This document shows positions 53,171-62,505 of a stretch of DNA of 64,000 nt, one piece after another. This stretch comes from Pedobacter zeae (GTDB lineage: Bacteria > Bacteroidota > Bacteroidia > Sphingobacteriales > Sphingobacteriaceae). The number at the start of each line of letters is the position of its first letter. Position 1 is the stretch's first letter. The stretch is from contig NZ_JACIEF010000001.1 of assembly GCF_014196715.1 (NCBI RefSeq), forward strand, positions 1 through 64,000, read 5' to 3'. A program made the position numbers and the translations under genes. The notes beneath the pieces were generated by a model that saw only the letters and a list, made by a program, of their open reading frames with translations, did not search any database and was not told the origin of the DNA.

Positions 53171-53350
53171 ATTAACCAATGACCAATGAACCAATAAACT
53201 AATGACCAATGGACTAATAAACCAATGACCAATGAACCAGTGAACTAATGACCAATGAACCAATAAACTAATCACCAATGAACCAATGGCCAATAAACTA
53301 ATGAACCAGTGAACTAATGGCCAATGAACCAATGAAACTAATGAACCAAA
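53171..53350. repeat. tandem array of 7-9 base ACCAATG/AACTAATG units, family E
   Basis: About 23 imperfect units (ACCAATG, AACCAATA, AACTAATG, AACCAGTG) run without unique spacers, so it is not CRISPR. The right edge enters the cmk gene and supplies its last codons and stop. A related stretch lies at 38994-39079. Confidence 0.85.
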
Positions 53351-54018
53351 AAAGGCCCAACTTTCTCTAGCGCAAAATCAAGTTGTTCTTGCTGCGTAAG
53401 ATCCGTATTATCTAAAATAATGGCATCCTCTGCTCTCACCAGCGGACTTTCTTTCCGGGTAGTATCGGCATAATCGCGGTGGGCAAGATTTTCGAAAACC
53501 TCTTCTAAAGTGGTGGTATTATTGCCTTTGCTTTCAAGCTCCTTAAACCTGCGTTCGGCCCTGATTTTCGGATCGGCAGTCATGAAGAATTTAACCGGGG
53601 CATCAGGAAAAACAGTGGTTCCGATATCACGGCCATCCATTACAATGTTTTTCGATTTGCCCATGCGCTGTTGCTGTTTAACCATTTCGTGGCGTACAAG
53701 TTTATGTGCCGAAACTTCACTTACATTTTCGGAAACCGGCATCAAACGGATCTCGTCTGATACTTCTTCGCCATTGAGTGTAATATGCGATTCGTAATCG
53801 CGCGAATGGAAATTGAGTTCGATGTGCTGTAATGCATCGGCAACCTGGGCATCATCAGCAACATTGATGTTATTTCTCAAGAAATACAGCGTAACGGCAC
53901 GGTACATTGCGCCGCTGTCTATATAAATGAAACCTAATTTTTTAGCCAATGCCTTTGCTAATGTACTTTTTCCACAAGATGAATAGCCATCTATTGCTAT
54001 TACCAGGTTTTTCTTCAT
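53338..54018 (-). CDS. cmk: cytidylate kinase
   Basis: The 226-residue enzyme phosphorylates CMP and dCMP with ATP. The P-loop is GYSSCGKST (11-19), followed by YIDSGAMYRAVTLYFL, VMDGRDIGTTVFPDA (CMP site) and HRDYADTTRKESPLVRAED. The final residues FLVH and the stop are encoded within the family E repeat array, so the C-terminus was probably remodelled by repeat growth; the catalytic core is unaffected. A TACCTTTG box lies 8 bases upstream. Confidence 0.95.
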   Translation of the reverse strand: MKKNLVIAIDGYSSCGKSTLAKALAKKLGFIYIDSGAMYRAVTLYFLRNNINVADDAQVADALQHIELNFHSRDYESHITLNGEEVSDEIRLMPVSENVSEVSAHKLVRHEMVKQQQRMGKSKNIVMDGRDIGTTVFPDAPVKFFMTADPKIRAERRFKELESKGNNTTTLEEVFENLAHRDYADTTRKESPLVRAEDAIILDNTDLTQQEQLDFALEKVGPFLVH

Positions 54019-54025
54019 CGTAGCG

Positions 54026-54033
54026 CAAAGGTA
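54026..54033 (-). promoter_or_regulatory. -7 promoter box TACCTTTG for cmk
   Basis: It matches TAnnTTTG on the minus strand and ends 7 bases before the ATG, so the leader should be minimal. Confidence 0.5.
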
Positions 54034-54110
54034 AAAAATAGAAACAGAATGCTGAATTTTTTTAGGTGTATAAAGTTAGATTCTAAACAAGATAATTATT
54101 TTCAAATACT

Positions 54111-54118
54111 TACTTTTG
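54111..54118 (+). promoter_or_regulatory. -7 promoter box TACTTTTG for arfB
   Basis: It matches TAnnTTTG and ends 4 bases before the ATG, implying a leaderless or nearly leaderless transcript if used. Confidence 0.4.
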
Positions 54119-54122
54119 AAAC

Positions 54123-54530
54123 ATGTTACCTACGAGAGAAGAAATTTTACGGTCTGTTACTTTCAAAACTTCCAGAAGTGGGGGCAAGGGCGGGCAAAAT
54201 GTAAATAAGGTTTCGAGTAAGGTTGAGCTTATTTTCGATCTCGAAACTGCAGTTTCTTTTAACGAAGATGAAAAAACATTGCTTAGGAGCAGATTGGAAA
54301 ACCGTTTGGATGCAGAGGGTTTATTACATATTATTTCGCAGGAAGACAGGAGTCAGCTTTTAAATAAAGAGAAAACAATTGTAAAACTGATCGATTTATT
54401 AAAAAGATCGCTTACTGTTCAGAAAAAGCGAAAACCGACCAAAATTCCCAAAGCGGTAATTGAAAAAAGATTGAAAAACAAGGCTTCTACAGCTGAAAAA
54501 AAGAAAAACCGGAAAATCATTGATTTATAA
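54123..54530 (+). CDS. arfB: ArfB-like peptidyl-tRNA hydrolase for ribosome rescue
   Basis: The 135-residue protein carries the GGQ catalytic motif (23-25) in SRSGGKGGQNVNKV, a release-factor domain, and a basic C-terminal tail rich in Lys that would enter the empty mRNA channel of stalled ribosomes. This combination without codon-reading domains marks ArfB/YaeJ. It diverges from cmk with a short promoter region of 104 bases between them. Confidence 0.9.
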   Translation: MLPTREEILRSVTFKTSRSGGKGGQNVNKVSSKVELIFDLETAVSFNEDEKTLLRSRLENRLDAEGLLHIISQEDRSQLLNKEKTIVKLIDLLKRSLTVQKKRKPTKIPKAVIEKRLKNKASTAEKKKNRKIIDL

Positions 54531-54645
54531 GGTTTTAATAGATTAATTATCCTGCCTTTTTAGTTGTTTAATTTTACCATTCAGAAATTCTTATTTGGTA
54601 TAATGATTTGTGTTTTTAAGTGGCATTAAAATTGAGTCTGCTCTG

Positions 54646-54659
54646 CACACACACACACA
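54646..54659 (+). repeat. (CA)7 dinucleotide tract in the leader of the MACPF gene
   Basis: Seven uninterrupted CA units lie 12 bases before the ATG. Length changes by slippage could alter promoter or leader spacing. Confidence 0.8.
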
Positions 54660-54670
54660 AATTAAACCAA

Positions 54671-55705
54671 ATGAAAAGAACAATGTTAGCCTTAGCCTTT
54701 GTGGCTACACTTGCTGCCTGCAAGAAAAAAAACGACGAAATTCCAACGCCTGCTCCTGAAGAAAAATTATCGCCTGATATTGCTTTTACCGTTAACGGGG
54801 CAACGCAGAATGCCAAACCTTTGTACCCTGCATCCGGAATGTATAACTTCTTAGGCTTCGGGTATGACGTGACCGATAAATTTAACGACCTAACCTCTGT
54901 CAGGGCTAATGTTGTTGACATTCCTGCCTATGATGCCAATAGGCAGTATAACGTTGTGTTTATAAGAAGTACGCAATCTTCGTGGAGGACTACTCAGGCT
55001 GAAAATGCCGTTGATTTATCAACAAAGTTATCCAATTCATATGATGCGACTAAAGGCTTTAAGCTCTTTGGAAACACCATTGATCAGGTATTCCCCGGAA
55101 CAGATGCTAATGATAAAAAGTATGTTTACGGGCACTATTCCTATTACATGATCTGGAAAGTATATAAGTTTAATTACGAACAGCCGGTAAATAATTTTTT
55201 AACAGCCGATTTCAGGAAAGATATTACTTTATTAAATGCTTCACAGCTCGTGAGTAAATATGGAACACACGTGCTAACCAATATAAAGATAGGTTCGAAA
55301 TTTGATGTTATTTACCAGGCAGAGGCGCCTCAAAATGAGAGAAGAGGTTCGATTGTTATGGAAGGATTGCGTTATACCCTGAAAAGAACATTTGGCTTGC
55401 CTACTGGCTACCTGGATGAACCCGTTCTCCGCAATTTAAATGATAATACTTCGGCCAAAATCTATTATAGCTCAACTGGCGGCGATATTAGCAAAATAAA
55501 ACCCGAAAATATAAATAACAGGGTAGTTGTAAACCTTAATAACTGGGTTGCTTCCACTACTGAAGATAAAGCCACTTTTATAGGTGCTGCTGATAATGGT
55601 TTGGTTCAGCTGGATAACTTTATAGATGATGCAGTTAAAAAAGCTGAGGTTAAAGCTTATATAGAACAGTATTTTGCCGCAAAAACGGTTAAATTGAAAA
55701 GTTAG
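54671..55705 (+). CDS. MACPF-domain lipoprotein
   Basis: The 344-residue protein begins MKRTMLALAFVATLAAC, a lipoprotein signal with Cys17. From about residue 55 it has a membrane-attack-complex/perforin domain, with the signature YGTHVLTNIKIGSKFDVIY at about 197 and a helical segment before it. MACPF proteins form pores; secreted Bacteroidales members kill related strains (BSAP type). The ORF extends upstream to 54620, but those codons span the CA tract and lack the signal peptide. It is monocistronic, ending in a strong terminator. The signature His and Gly-Ser are kept, but the second Gly of the classical GG is Ser, and toxicity is not shown. Confidence 0.85.
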   Translation: MKRTMLALAFVATLAACKKKNDEIPTPAPEEKLSPDIAFTVNGATQNAKPLYPASGMYNFLGFGYDVTDKFNDLTSVRANVVDIPAYDANRQYNVVFIRSTQSSWRTTQAENAVDLSTKLSNSYDATKGFKLFGNTIDQVFPGTDANDKKYVYGHYSYYMIWKVYKFNYEQPVNNFLTADFRKDITLLNASQLVSKYGTHVLTNIKIGSKFDVIYQAEAPQNERRGSIVMEGLRYTLKRTFGLPTGYLDEPVLRNLNDNTSAKIYYSSTGGDISKIKPENINNRVVVNLNNWVASTTEDKATFIGAADNGLVQLDNFIDDAVKKAEVKAYIEQYFAAKTVKLKS

Positions 55706-55741
55706 CAACAGAAAGGGCGGTTTAACCGCCCTTTCTGTTGC
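55705..55741. terminator. bidirectional terminator after the MACPF gene
   Basis: GCAACAGAAAGGGCGGTT pairs with AACCGCCCTTTCTGTTGC; an 18-base arm with a one-base centre. It begins on the last base of the TAG stop. Confidence 0.85.
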
Positions 55742-55778
55742 GTATGCCTGCAAGGCTATATCCTCCCTGGTATCTTTA

Positions 55779-56729
55779 TTAACCTTTACCAAACCTGTAA
55801 TACAGGCTTAAGCCTCCATAATTCTGTGCTTTAGCCACACTTTTAACCTCTTTTGTCTTAAATATTACATTAAAATCGGCGGTAAATCTTCTCGAACTGT
55901 AATTAACTCCAAACTGTTGTTCGAAAACAAGGGGTTTAACACCAAAAGTGAGCGGACTATCATTATTGAAGAGGCTGCCCTGGATGGTGGCATCATAAGC
56001 AACAAAATCAAGCTGTGGCTTTACATAAAAGAAAAACTCCGAATTGTTCAGGCTTTTGGTTTTCGAATTACCGATTACCGCATTATGGTAAGCACTATTG
56101 AACAACTGGTTTAATTTGCCGGCCCTGAACAGTACCGACGCGCCCAGGCCTGAAAAAGTGGTGCCCAGATTGGCATATCCCTGGGCGCTGATATCAACAA
56201 TCGGATCTTCCGGGCGGAACAGTAATTTACTATAATTTGCAGCCAGGTTTACAGCCACCTCATTTTTAATCTGGTACTCCCAGCCTGCCGGGGTGTAAAA
56301 GCCCACTGTTTGATGTAGAAAACGCTGCGCATCCTGCGCAAGGGAATTCGGGCCAACAGTTCCCAGCTCTACGCTTGTTTTTAAAACACTTTCATTTTTG
56401 TAGAAAACAGAATAAGCACCACCTGCGTACAGATAACCGGCGAAAGGCCTGTCCTGGTCTGCTTTATTTGGCACCTGTCCCCAATATGGGGTATACATTT
56501 TCTGCCCGGCAGAAATTTCGAAAGTCTTTTTTTCTATTTTATCCGATAGTTTTTCGGTAGGGAATGCCCTGCGGAAATAAATAAACAAACCATTTGTATA
56601 ATAACGGTCGTTTAGAGTAGCCAGATAAGCATCGTTTTCGGTTTTAAAGCCGAATTCGTTTTTAAAAGATTGTGCAAAACCGGTTGAAATAACCAGACCA
56701 AAAACTAAAGTGAATAAAATTGATTTCAT
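55779..56729 (-). CDS. LpxR-like outer-membrane lipid A deacylase family protein (DUF2219)
   Basis: The 316-residue protein has a signal peptide (ending STGFAQ) and an LpxR-type barrel: ENDAYLATLNDRYYTNGL, DQDRPFAGYLYAGGAYS and RFLHQTVGFYTPAGWEYQ. In LpxR the Asn-Asp near the start and a later His form the active site; Asn-Asp of TENDAY and His of FLHQ would correspond. It may remove the 3'-acyl chains of lipid A. The start at 56729 is chosen since the codons before it overlap a terminator hairpin whose T run touches the ATG. Confidence 0.85.
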   Translation of the reverse strand: MKSILFTLVFGLVISTGFAQSFKNEFGFKTENDAYLATLNDRYYTNGLFIYFRRAFPTEKLSDKIEKKTFEISAGQKMYTPYWGQVPNKADQDRPFAGYLYAGGAYSVFYKNESVLKTSVELGTVGPNSLAQDAQRFLHQTVGFYTPAGWEYQIKNEVAVNLAANYSKLLFRPEDPIVDISAQGYANLGTTFSGLGASVLFRAGKLNQLFNSAYHNAVIGNSKTKSLNNSEFFFYVKPQLDFVAYDATIQGSLFNNDSPLTFGVKPLVFEQQFGVNYSSRRFTADFNVIFKTKEVKSVAKAQNYGGLSLYYRFGKG

Positions 56730-56730
56730 A

Positions 56731-56756
56731 AAAAAGTCCCGATGGTTATCGGGACT
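56731..56756 (-). terminator. terminator of lon directly abutting the lpxR-like start
   Basis: On the minus strand AGTCCCGAT pairs with ATCGGGACT around AACC, followed by TTTTT and then ATG of the next gene. It ends lon transcripts or structures the next gene's leader. Confidence 0.75.
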
Positions 56757-56810
56757 ATAAAAGTATTTATTGTAATTGGATTTTTGATCGTTAATCCGAA
56801 TTTTTACCAA

Positions 56811-59282
56811 TTAGTTTACAATAGAAGCAGTTTTGATGCTTAAATCCAAAGGTTTTTTAACCTTGTTCTTGGTTAAAGCCAGGTCAATTACCTCGCTCAT
56901 TTCGCTTACATAGTGGAATTTCAGGTCTTTAATGTAGCTTTCCTTAATTTCTAAAATATCTTTACGGTTGCTTTTGCACAGGATAATTTCTTTAATATTG
57001 GCCCTTTTTGCCGCCAATATTTTTTCTTTAATCCCGCCAACCGGAAGTACCTTTCCACGCAGGGTAATTTCACCCGTCATCGCTAAATGTTGTTTTACTT
57101 TGCGTTGTGTAAATGCCGAGGTTAATGCCGTAAGCATGGTTACACCTGCCGATGGACCATCTTTTGGCGTAGCACCCGCTGGAACATGCACATGAACATC
57201 CCAGTTGTCAAACAACGTGTAATCGATGCCAAACTCAGCAGCGTGCGCACGCAGGTAAGCTAAGGCAATTATTGCCGATTCTTTCATTACATCACCTAAG
57301 TTCCCGGTTAAGGTCAGTTTCCCTTTTCCGGGGCTTAAGCTCGATTCGATAAACAAAATATCGCCCCCAACGCTTGTCCAGGCTAACCCGGTTACCACAC
57401 CTGCAACTTCATTGCCTTCATACAAATCTTTATCAAAAATCGGCGCCCCTAAAATACGCTCCACATCATCGTTGCTTAAGTTTGCATCATAGGTTTCTTC
57501 CATGGCAATTTTTGTAGCTACACCGCGTACCAACGAGCCGATTTTTTTCTCAAGACCACGAACGCCCGATTCCCTGGTGTAATCTTCAATTACTTTTTCG
57601 ATCAGGGCAGGTTTAAGTGCAATATCTTTGGTCTGCAAACCATGGTTTTCTTTCTGTTTTGGCAACAGGTATTTTTTAGCAATTTCAATTTTCTCTTCAA
57701 TGGTGTAACCATTTACTTCAATAATCTCCATCCGGTCTAACAATGCAGGCTGTATGGTGCTTAAAGAGTTTGCGGTTGCAATAAACAGGATATTAGAAAG
57801 GTCATAGTCCATTTCTACGTAATGGTCATAGAATGCACTGTTTTGCTCAGGATCCAATACTTCAAGCAAAGCTGATGACGGATCGCCACGATGGTCAGTC
57901 CCTACCTTATCAATCTCATCCAAAACAAAAACAGGGTTATCTGCTCCTGCTTTTTTAATAGAAGAAATAATACGTCCAGGCATTGCGCCAATATAGGTTT
58001 TACGGTGGCCACGGATTTCCGCTTCATCGCGGATACCACCTAAAGCCATGCGTACATATTTACGACCCAAAGCTTTGGCAATTGATTTACCAAGCGATGT
58101 TTTTCCCACTCCCGGAGGACCAACCAAACATAAAATTGGTGCCTTCATGTCGCGTTTTAATTTAAGCACAGCCAAATATTCGATAATACGCTGTTTAACT
58201 TTTTCTAAACCGAAATGGTCTTTATCCAATATACGTTGTGCTCTTTTTAGGTCGAAATTATCTTTGGTAAACTCGCTCCACGGTAAATCCAAAAGCAGTT
58301 CCAGGTAATTTAACTGTACCGAATAATCAGGTGCAGCAGGGTTCATCCGGCCCAGTTTATCAAGCTCTTTGTCAAAATGATCTGCAACTGCCTGTGTCCA
58401 TTTTTTCTTTTTCGCTCTTTCCTGCAGGGCATCAAACTCTAAATCCGCCGAACTGCCGCCAAGTTCTTCCTGGATGGTTTTTAGCTGCTGGTTTAAGAAA
58501 TAATCACGTTGTTGCTTATCGAGATCGGTACGTACTTTAGACTGGATCTGGTTTCTTAGTTCCAACATCTGCAGTTCGACCATTAAAAGTTCCATTACTT
58601 TCTGCGCCCTTTCCTGCAGCTTATCCATTTCGAGGATCTTCTGTTTATCGGCCATTTCGGCATTCATGTTTGAAGAAATAAAATTGATCAAAAATGAATT
58701 GCTTTCGATGTTTTTAAGCGCGATGCTGGCCTCACTAGGGATATTCGGAGAAAGTTGGATGATCTGTGCAGACATTTCGCGGATAGAGGCGATCAATGTT
58801 TTGAACTCTTTATCTGCTTTGTGTTTCTGCTCTTCAAACTTTTTAATAACCGCTTTAATATAAGGTTCGTTCTGTACCTCTTCAATCAGACTGAAACGTT
58901 GCTTACCCTGGATAATTACCGTCGTATTTCCATCGGGCATTTGCAACAGCTTAATGATATTTGCAACGGTACCTACGGTGTTAAGTTGCTCAAAAGTAGG
59001 GTCTTCTATCGATACATCCTTTTGAGATACCACCCCGATAATTTTATTTCCCTTGTAGGCTTCCTTAATTAATTTAATTGATTTATCTCTTCCAACCGTA
59101 ATGGGGATCACTACGCCTGGAAATAAAACGGTGTTTCGCAAGGGCAATATGGCCAATGTTTCAGGGGTTTCCTCATTGTTCATGTCCTCCTCGTCCTGTT
59201 GAGACATAAGGGGGAAAAACTCTGTATCTTCGTTGATGATTGGCATTGCTGATTGGAAATCAAATATATCTTGTTTACTCAT
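56811..59282 (-). CDS. lon: ATP-dependent protease Lon (LonA)
   Basis: The 823-residue protease degrades misfolded and regulatory proteins. It has the LON substrate-binding N-domain ([19 protein letters not shown]), an AAA module with Walker [17 protein letters not shown] and Walker [10 protein letters not shown], and a protease domain with the Ser of [10 protein letters not shown] and the Lys of [15 protein letters not shown]. The ATG at 59282 is preferred to a GTG two codons earlier. A terminator follows. Confidence 0.97.
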   Translation of the reverse strand: MSKQDIFDFQSAMPIINEDTEFFPLMSQQDEEDMNNEETPETLAILPLRNTVLFPGVVIPITVGRDKSIKLIKEAYKGNKIIGVVSQKDVSIEDPTFEQLNTVGTVANIIKLLQMPDGNTTVIIQGKQRFSLIEEVQNEPYIKAVIKKFEEQKHKADKEFKTLIASIREMSAQIIQLSPNIPSEASIALKNIESNSFLINFISSNMNAEMADKQKILEMDKLQERAQKVMELLMVELQMLELRNQIQSKVRTDLDKQQRDYFLNQQLKTIQEELGGSSADLEFDALQERAKKKKWTQAVADHFDKELDKLGRMNPAAPDYSVQLNYLELLLDLPWSEFTKDNFDLKRAQRILDKDHFGLEKVKQRIIEYLAVLKLKRDMKAPILCLVGPPGVGKTSLGKSIAKALGRKYVRMALGGIRDEAEIRGHRKTYIGAMPGRIISSIKKAGADNPVFVLDEIDKVGTDHRGDPSSALLEVLDPEQNSAFYDHYVEMDYDLSNILFIATANSLSTIQPALLDRMEIIEVNGYTIEEKIEIAKKYLLPKQKENHGLQTKDIALKPALIEKVIEDYTRESGVRGLEKKIGSLVRGVATKIAMEETYDANLSNDDVERILGAPIFDKDLYEGNEVAGVVTGLAWTSVGGDILFIESSLSPGKGKLTLTGNLGDVMKESAIIALAYLRAHAAEFGIDYTLFDNWDVHVHVPAGATPKDGPSAGVTMLTALTSAFTQRKVKQHLAMTGEITLRGKVLPVGGIKEKILAAKRANIKEIILCKSNRKDILEIKESYIKDLKFHYVSEMSEVIDLALTKNKVKKPLDLSIKTASIVN

Positions 59283-59601
59283 TATCACATTTTTCCGCTA
59301 ACGACAAATTGGCAGTTCAATCGTATTCGCTTTATTTAATTTTAGTATTAAATTAATAAATTCAACTCTTGTGCCAAAGTGAAAATAATATTAATGTTAT
59401 GTTAAAAAGGCAGGGGAACATAAATATTCCTGTCTATATCATATTACACCTATTTTAACGTTAAAGCTAATGTTTAAGGGCTTCGGTTTCGAATGAAAAG
59501 AAAAATTAAAAACTTTTAAATTATCAGAATAGGATTATATTGCGAAAAAATTCTCCTATAATTTTAATAGGCGTTTGATTTGTTAAATTTATTACTCATA
59601 C
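59283..59601. other. 319-base divergent region between lon and the TPR gene, no gene seen
   Basis: AT-rich promoter region. No CIRCE-like, heat-shock or TAnnTTTG element was convincing. Confidence 0.5.
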
Positions 59602-60222
59602 ATGAACGATTTTAAAAAGGCGATTTTAGGACTCATTATTTTTTCATCAACCACTAGTTTTGCGCAGGGCAATTACGAAAGAAGTATGCAGGCCATGATG
59701 AAAGGGGACTATAAGACTGCCGCTACGCAACTGGAAAAGGCTGATGCTAAGACTCCTGATAATGCACATGTTTTACAGATGCTTGGATATTCATATTTTC
59801 AGAACCGCGAATATGAAAAATGTATTGCTACCTACAGCCGTTTATTAACGATTAAACCAAGCGAGGTGTCAGCTTATTATTACCGCGGTATTGCAAGATT
59901 AAAAATTGCCAACGATCCAAAAGAATCGTTAAATACAATGCGCGAAAGCTTTTATCTGGCCTCTCTCAAAGATTTTACAAAAGCCATCGAAATTAACGGG
60001 GATGAAGATGCACAGATGTTTCAGAACCGTGCCCTGGCCTATAAGGATTATGCAATTTTTAAATCTTTTAAAGTAAAGAAAAAAGAAGAAAAAGCAGCAT
60101 GCGTAGCTTTGTTCAATAATTCTATTGCTGATTTTCAGAAAGTATTGACCTTGCAGCCACTGAGAAAAGATATTATCGATTGGGTTACTTATGATAAAGC
60201 GCAGATTGCGAGTTTAAAGTAA
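59602..60222 (+). CDS. exported TPR protein
   Basis: The 206-residue protein has a signal peptide (ending SFAQ, about residue 22) and TPR motifs (GDYKTAATQLEKADAKTPDN, MLGYSYFQNREYEKCIATY, AYYYRGIARLKIANDP, SLKDFTKAIEINGDEDA, SIADFQKVLTLQP). It is likely a periplasmic scaffold. The family is not otherwise recognised. It converges on a small lipoprotein gene with a strong terminator between. Confidence 0.85.
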   Translation: MNDFKKAILGLIIFSSTTSFAQGNYERSMQAMMKGDYKTAATQLEKADAKTPDNAHVLQMLGYSYFQNREYEKCIATYSRLLTIKPSEVSAYYYRGIARLKIANDPKESLNTMRESFYLASLKDFTKAIEINGDEDAQMFQNRALAYKDYAIFKSFKVKKKEEKAACVALFNNSIADFQKVLTLQPLRKDIIDWVTYDKAQIASLK

Positions 60223-60237
60223 CATGATGATCAAAAT

Positions 60238-60270
60238 AAAAAAGGGCCTGAAATTTTCAGGCCCTTTTTT
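60238..60270. terminator. bidirectional terminator
   Basis: AAAGGGCCTGAAA pairs with TTTCAGGCCCTTT with a one-base centre and A/T runs on both sides, between the TPR gene and the lipoprotein gene. Confidence 0.85.
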
Positions 60271-60805
60271 ATTTCAGTTTTCCCGTTATTGAATATTTCT
60301 TTTCTTTTAAAAGCCTTATTTTTTGGTGCTTCCTGATGCTGTATAAACTATCTGGAAAATAAGTCAACGTATCCTGCGATTGGTATAAAATGTTTTTGTT
60401 ATCGATCAGGATTTCGATCTTTTGTATTTCGGAACCGTTCCTGGTGATCGAAACCTTTTTGACCGGGATTTTTTTATTATCCGAAGTATAAGCTTCCGTT
60501 CCATCCAGTTGTGTTGTTTTAAAGCCTTCTTTCCACGATGCTTTATTAATATCTGCGTTAACGAAAATGGCTAATTCTTTTGCCCAGCTGGCCATTTTGG
60601 AGGTTTTGTTTTCGGCTGTCCCGTTTACATTAACGGTTTTGTTTACAACAGGATTTAGCTTTTGTAAGCGCGAAATTTCTTTTTCAAAATAGCCTTTTAT
60701 ATCAAAATACTGCAGATCAGTCTTTGCTTCAGCCTCTTTCCGCTGTTTGCAGGAAAAAAAAGCTAAAGCAAATAACAATAACAGGATGGAAATTTTTTTG
60801 ATCAT
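60269..60805 (-). CDS. small lipoprotein of unknown function
   Basis: The 178-residue protein has a lipoprotein signal (Cys19 in LALAFFSCKQRKE-like AFFSCKQ). The rest is Lys-rich with beta segments (VKKVSITRNGSEIQKIEILI, YFPDSLYSIRKHQKIRLLKE). The family is not recognised. Its start overlaps the gpmI stop by one base (TAATG), so it is coupled to a glycolytic gene, which is unexpected. Confidence 0.75.
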   Translation of the reverse strand: MIKKISILLLLFALAFFSCKQRKEAEAKTDLQYFDIKGYFEKEISRLQKLNPVVNKTVNVNGTAENKTSKMASWAKELAIFVNADINKASWKEGFKTTQLDGTEAYTSDNKKIPVKKVSITRNGSEIQKIEILIDNKNILYQSQDTLTYFPDSLYSIRKHQKIRLLKEKKYSITGKLK

Positions 60806-62325
60806 TATACTAAAACATTTCCGGTCATTTCTGCCGGTATATCAACACCCAGGATCTTCAAAATGGTAGGAGCAATATCGCCTAACTTACCATCGGCAAT
60901 TGTTTTGTAATCCTTATCAATTAAGATACAAGGTACCAGATTGGTGGTATGCGCTGTGTTAACAGAACCATCGTCATTAATCATATATTCAGAGTTACCA
61001 TGATCGGCCAGCAGGATAAAAGAATATCCGTTTGCCAGTCCGGTTTTTACTACAGTTTCTGCACATTTATCGGCAGTTTCTACTGCTTTTACCACCGCTT
61101 CGAAAACGCCTGTGTGCCCAACCATATCAGGGTTTGCAAAATTCAGGCAGATAAAATCAGCCCATCCGGTTTGCATTTCTTTTGTAATGGCTTCGGTAAT
61201 CCCTGCAGCACTCATTTCCGGTTGCAGATCGTAGGTAGCTACTTTTGGCGAAGGGATTAAAATGCGTTTTTCGTTGGCAAATTCAGTTTCCCTGCCCCCA
61301 GAGAAAAAGAACGTAACATGAGGATATTTTTCTGTTTCGGCAATGCGGATCTGATTTTTATGGTTATCGGCCAGAACTTCGCCAATGGTTTTGGTCAGGT
61401 CGTCTTTCGTGAAAATAACATTTACCTTTTCAAAGCTTTCATCGTAGGTCGTCATCGTAACATAATACAATGGCAGTTTGTGCATTTGCTGCTCAGGGAA
61501 ATCTTTTTGGGTCAGGGCGGTGGTAATTTCGCGCCCTCTATCCGTACGGAAGTTAAAGCAAATCACCACATCATCAGGCTGGATGGTGGCAACCGGTGCA
61601 CCATTATCCTGGGTAAGCACAACGGGTTTTAAAAATTCGTCGGTAATGTTTTCTGCATACGATTTTTTGATGGCGGCAAGTGCATCCTGTGTTTTCTCGC
61701 CAATGCCGTTAACCATTACATCGTAAGCCTGTTTTACACGCTCCCAACGGTTATCGCGGTCCATTGCATAATAACGCCCAACTAAAGAAGCCAGTTTGGT
61801 ATCCGTATTTTGGATGTGGTTTTGTAGATCGGTAATAAAACCTAAACCCGAATTCGGGTCGGTATCGCGACCGTCTAAAAAAGCGTGTACATAACTTTTC
61901 ACTTTCGATTCGTTTGCTGCATCGCAAAGTGCTTTTAAATGTTCGATATGTGCGTGAACCCCACCGTTCGATACCAGGCCGATGAAGTGTACCGGTTTGT
62001 TGTTCTTTTTGGCGTAATCGAAAGCATTTACCAAAACAGGGTTGTTGTGCAGTTCGCGGTCGGTAATGGCTTTATTAATTCTGCCGAGTTCCTGATAAAC
62101 CACACGGCCGGCGCCTAAATTCATGTGTCCCACTTCCGAATTGCCCATTTGTCCGGCAGGCAGGCCTACGGCTTCGCCTGATGCTTCAAGCTTAGAATTG
62201 GGGTAATGTTGCAGTAGCGAATCGAAAAAAGGGGTGTTGGCGGCATAGGCAGCGTCAGAATTGTCTTGTTTTCCGTAGCCCCAACCATCAAGGATTATCA
62301 GCGCGAGTTTTTTATCGTTTACCAT
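60805..62325 (-). CDS. gpmI: 2,3-bisphosphoglycerate-independent phosphoglycerate mutase
   Basis: The 506-residue enzyme interconverts 3- and 2-phosphoglycerate with two manganese ions. Asp12 in LIILDGWGYG and Ser62 in GNSEVGHMNLG (phosphorylated intermediate) are present, as are HAFLDGRDTDPNSG and LLADHGNSEYM. The length is typical. It is co-translated with a downstream lipoprotein gene. Confidence 0.96.
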   Translation of the reverse strand: MVNDKKLALIILDGWGYGKQDNSDAAYAANTPFFDSLLQHYPNSKLEASGEAVGLPAGQMGNSEVGHMNLGAGRVVYQELGRINKAITDRELHNNPVLVNAFDYAKKNNKPVHFIGLVSNGGVHAHIEHLKALCDAANESKVKSYVHAFLDGRDTDPNSGLGFITDLQNHIQNTDTKLASLVGRYYAMDRDNRWERVKQAYDVMVNGIGEKTQDALAAIKKSYAENITDEFLKPVVLTQDNGAPVATIQPDDVVICFNFRTDRGREITTALTQKDFPEQQMHKLPLYYVTMTTYDESFEKVNVIFTKDDLTKTIGEVLADNHKNQIRIAETEKYPHVTFFFSGGRETEFANEKRILIPSPKVATYDLQPEMSAAGITEAITKEMQTGWADFICLNFANPDMVGHTGVFEAVVKAVETADKCAETVVKTGLANGYSFILLADHGNSEYMINDDGSVNTAHTTNLVPCILIDKDYKTIADGKLGDIAPTILKILGVDIPAEMTGNVLV

Positions 62326-62505
62326 TTTTATACTTTATTGTAAAATTTATTGATGCACATTAAAACATTTTCATGTATAACATGTTTTAATATTTTGTTT
62401 ATATGGCAAATATAACTTTATTGAGGCTTATCCGAATGGAGAAATCCTTTTTTTGAGAAGCTAATGGCATAATTTTAGCTATAGGATTTGGTATAAAATA
62501 CAGAA

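Noticed and set aside
53120..53332. 70-codon minus-strand frame of repeated HWFIG/LVHWSL words
   Set aside because: It is only the translation of the family E tandem repeat.
53171..53350. Possible CRISPR array
   Set aside because: Units are 7-9 bases with no spacers and no cas genes nearby.
54620..54670. N-terminal extension of the MACPF protein through the CA tract
   Set aside because: The extension starts with GTG, encodes the dinucleotide repeat and would bury the lipoprotein signal.
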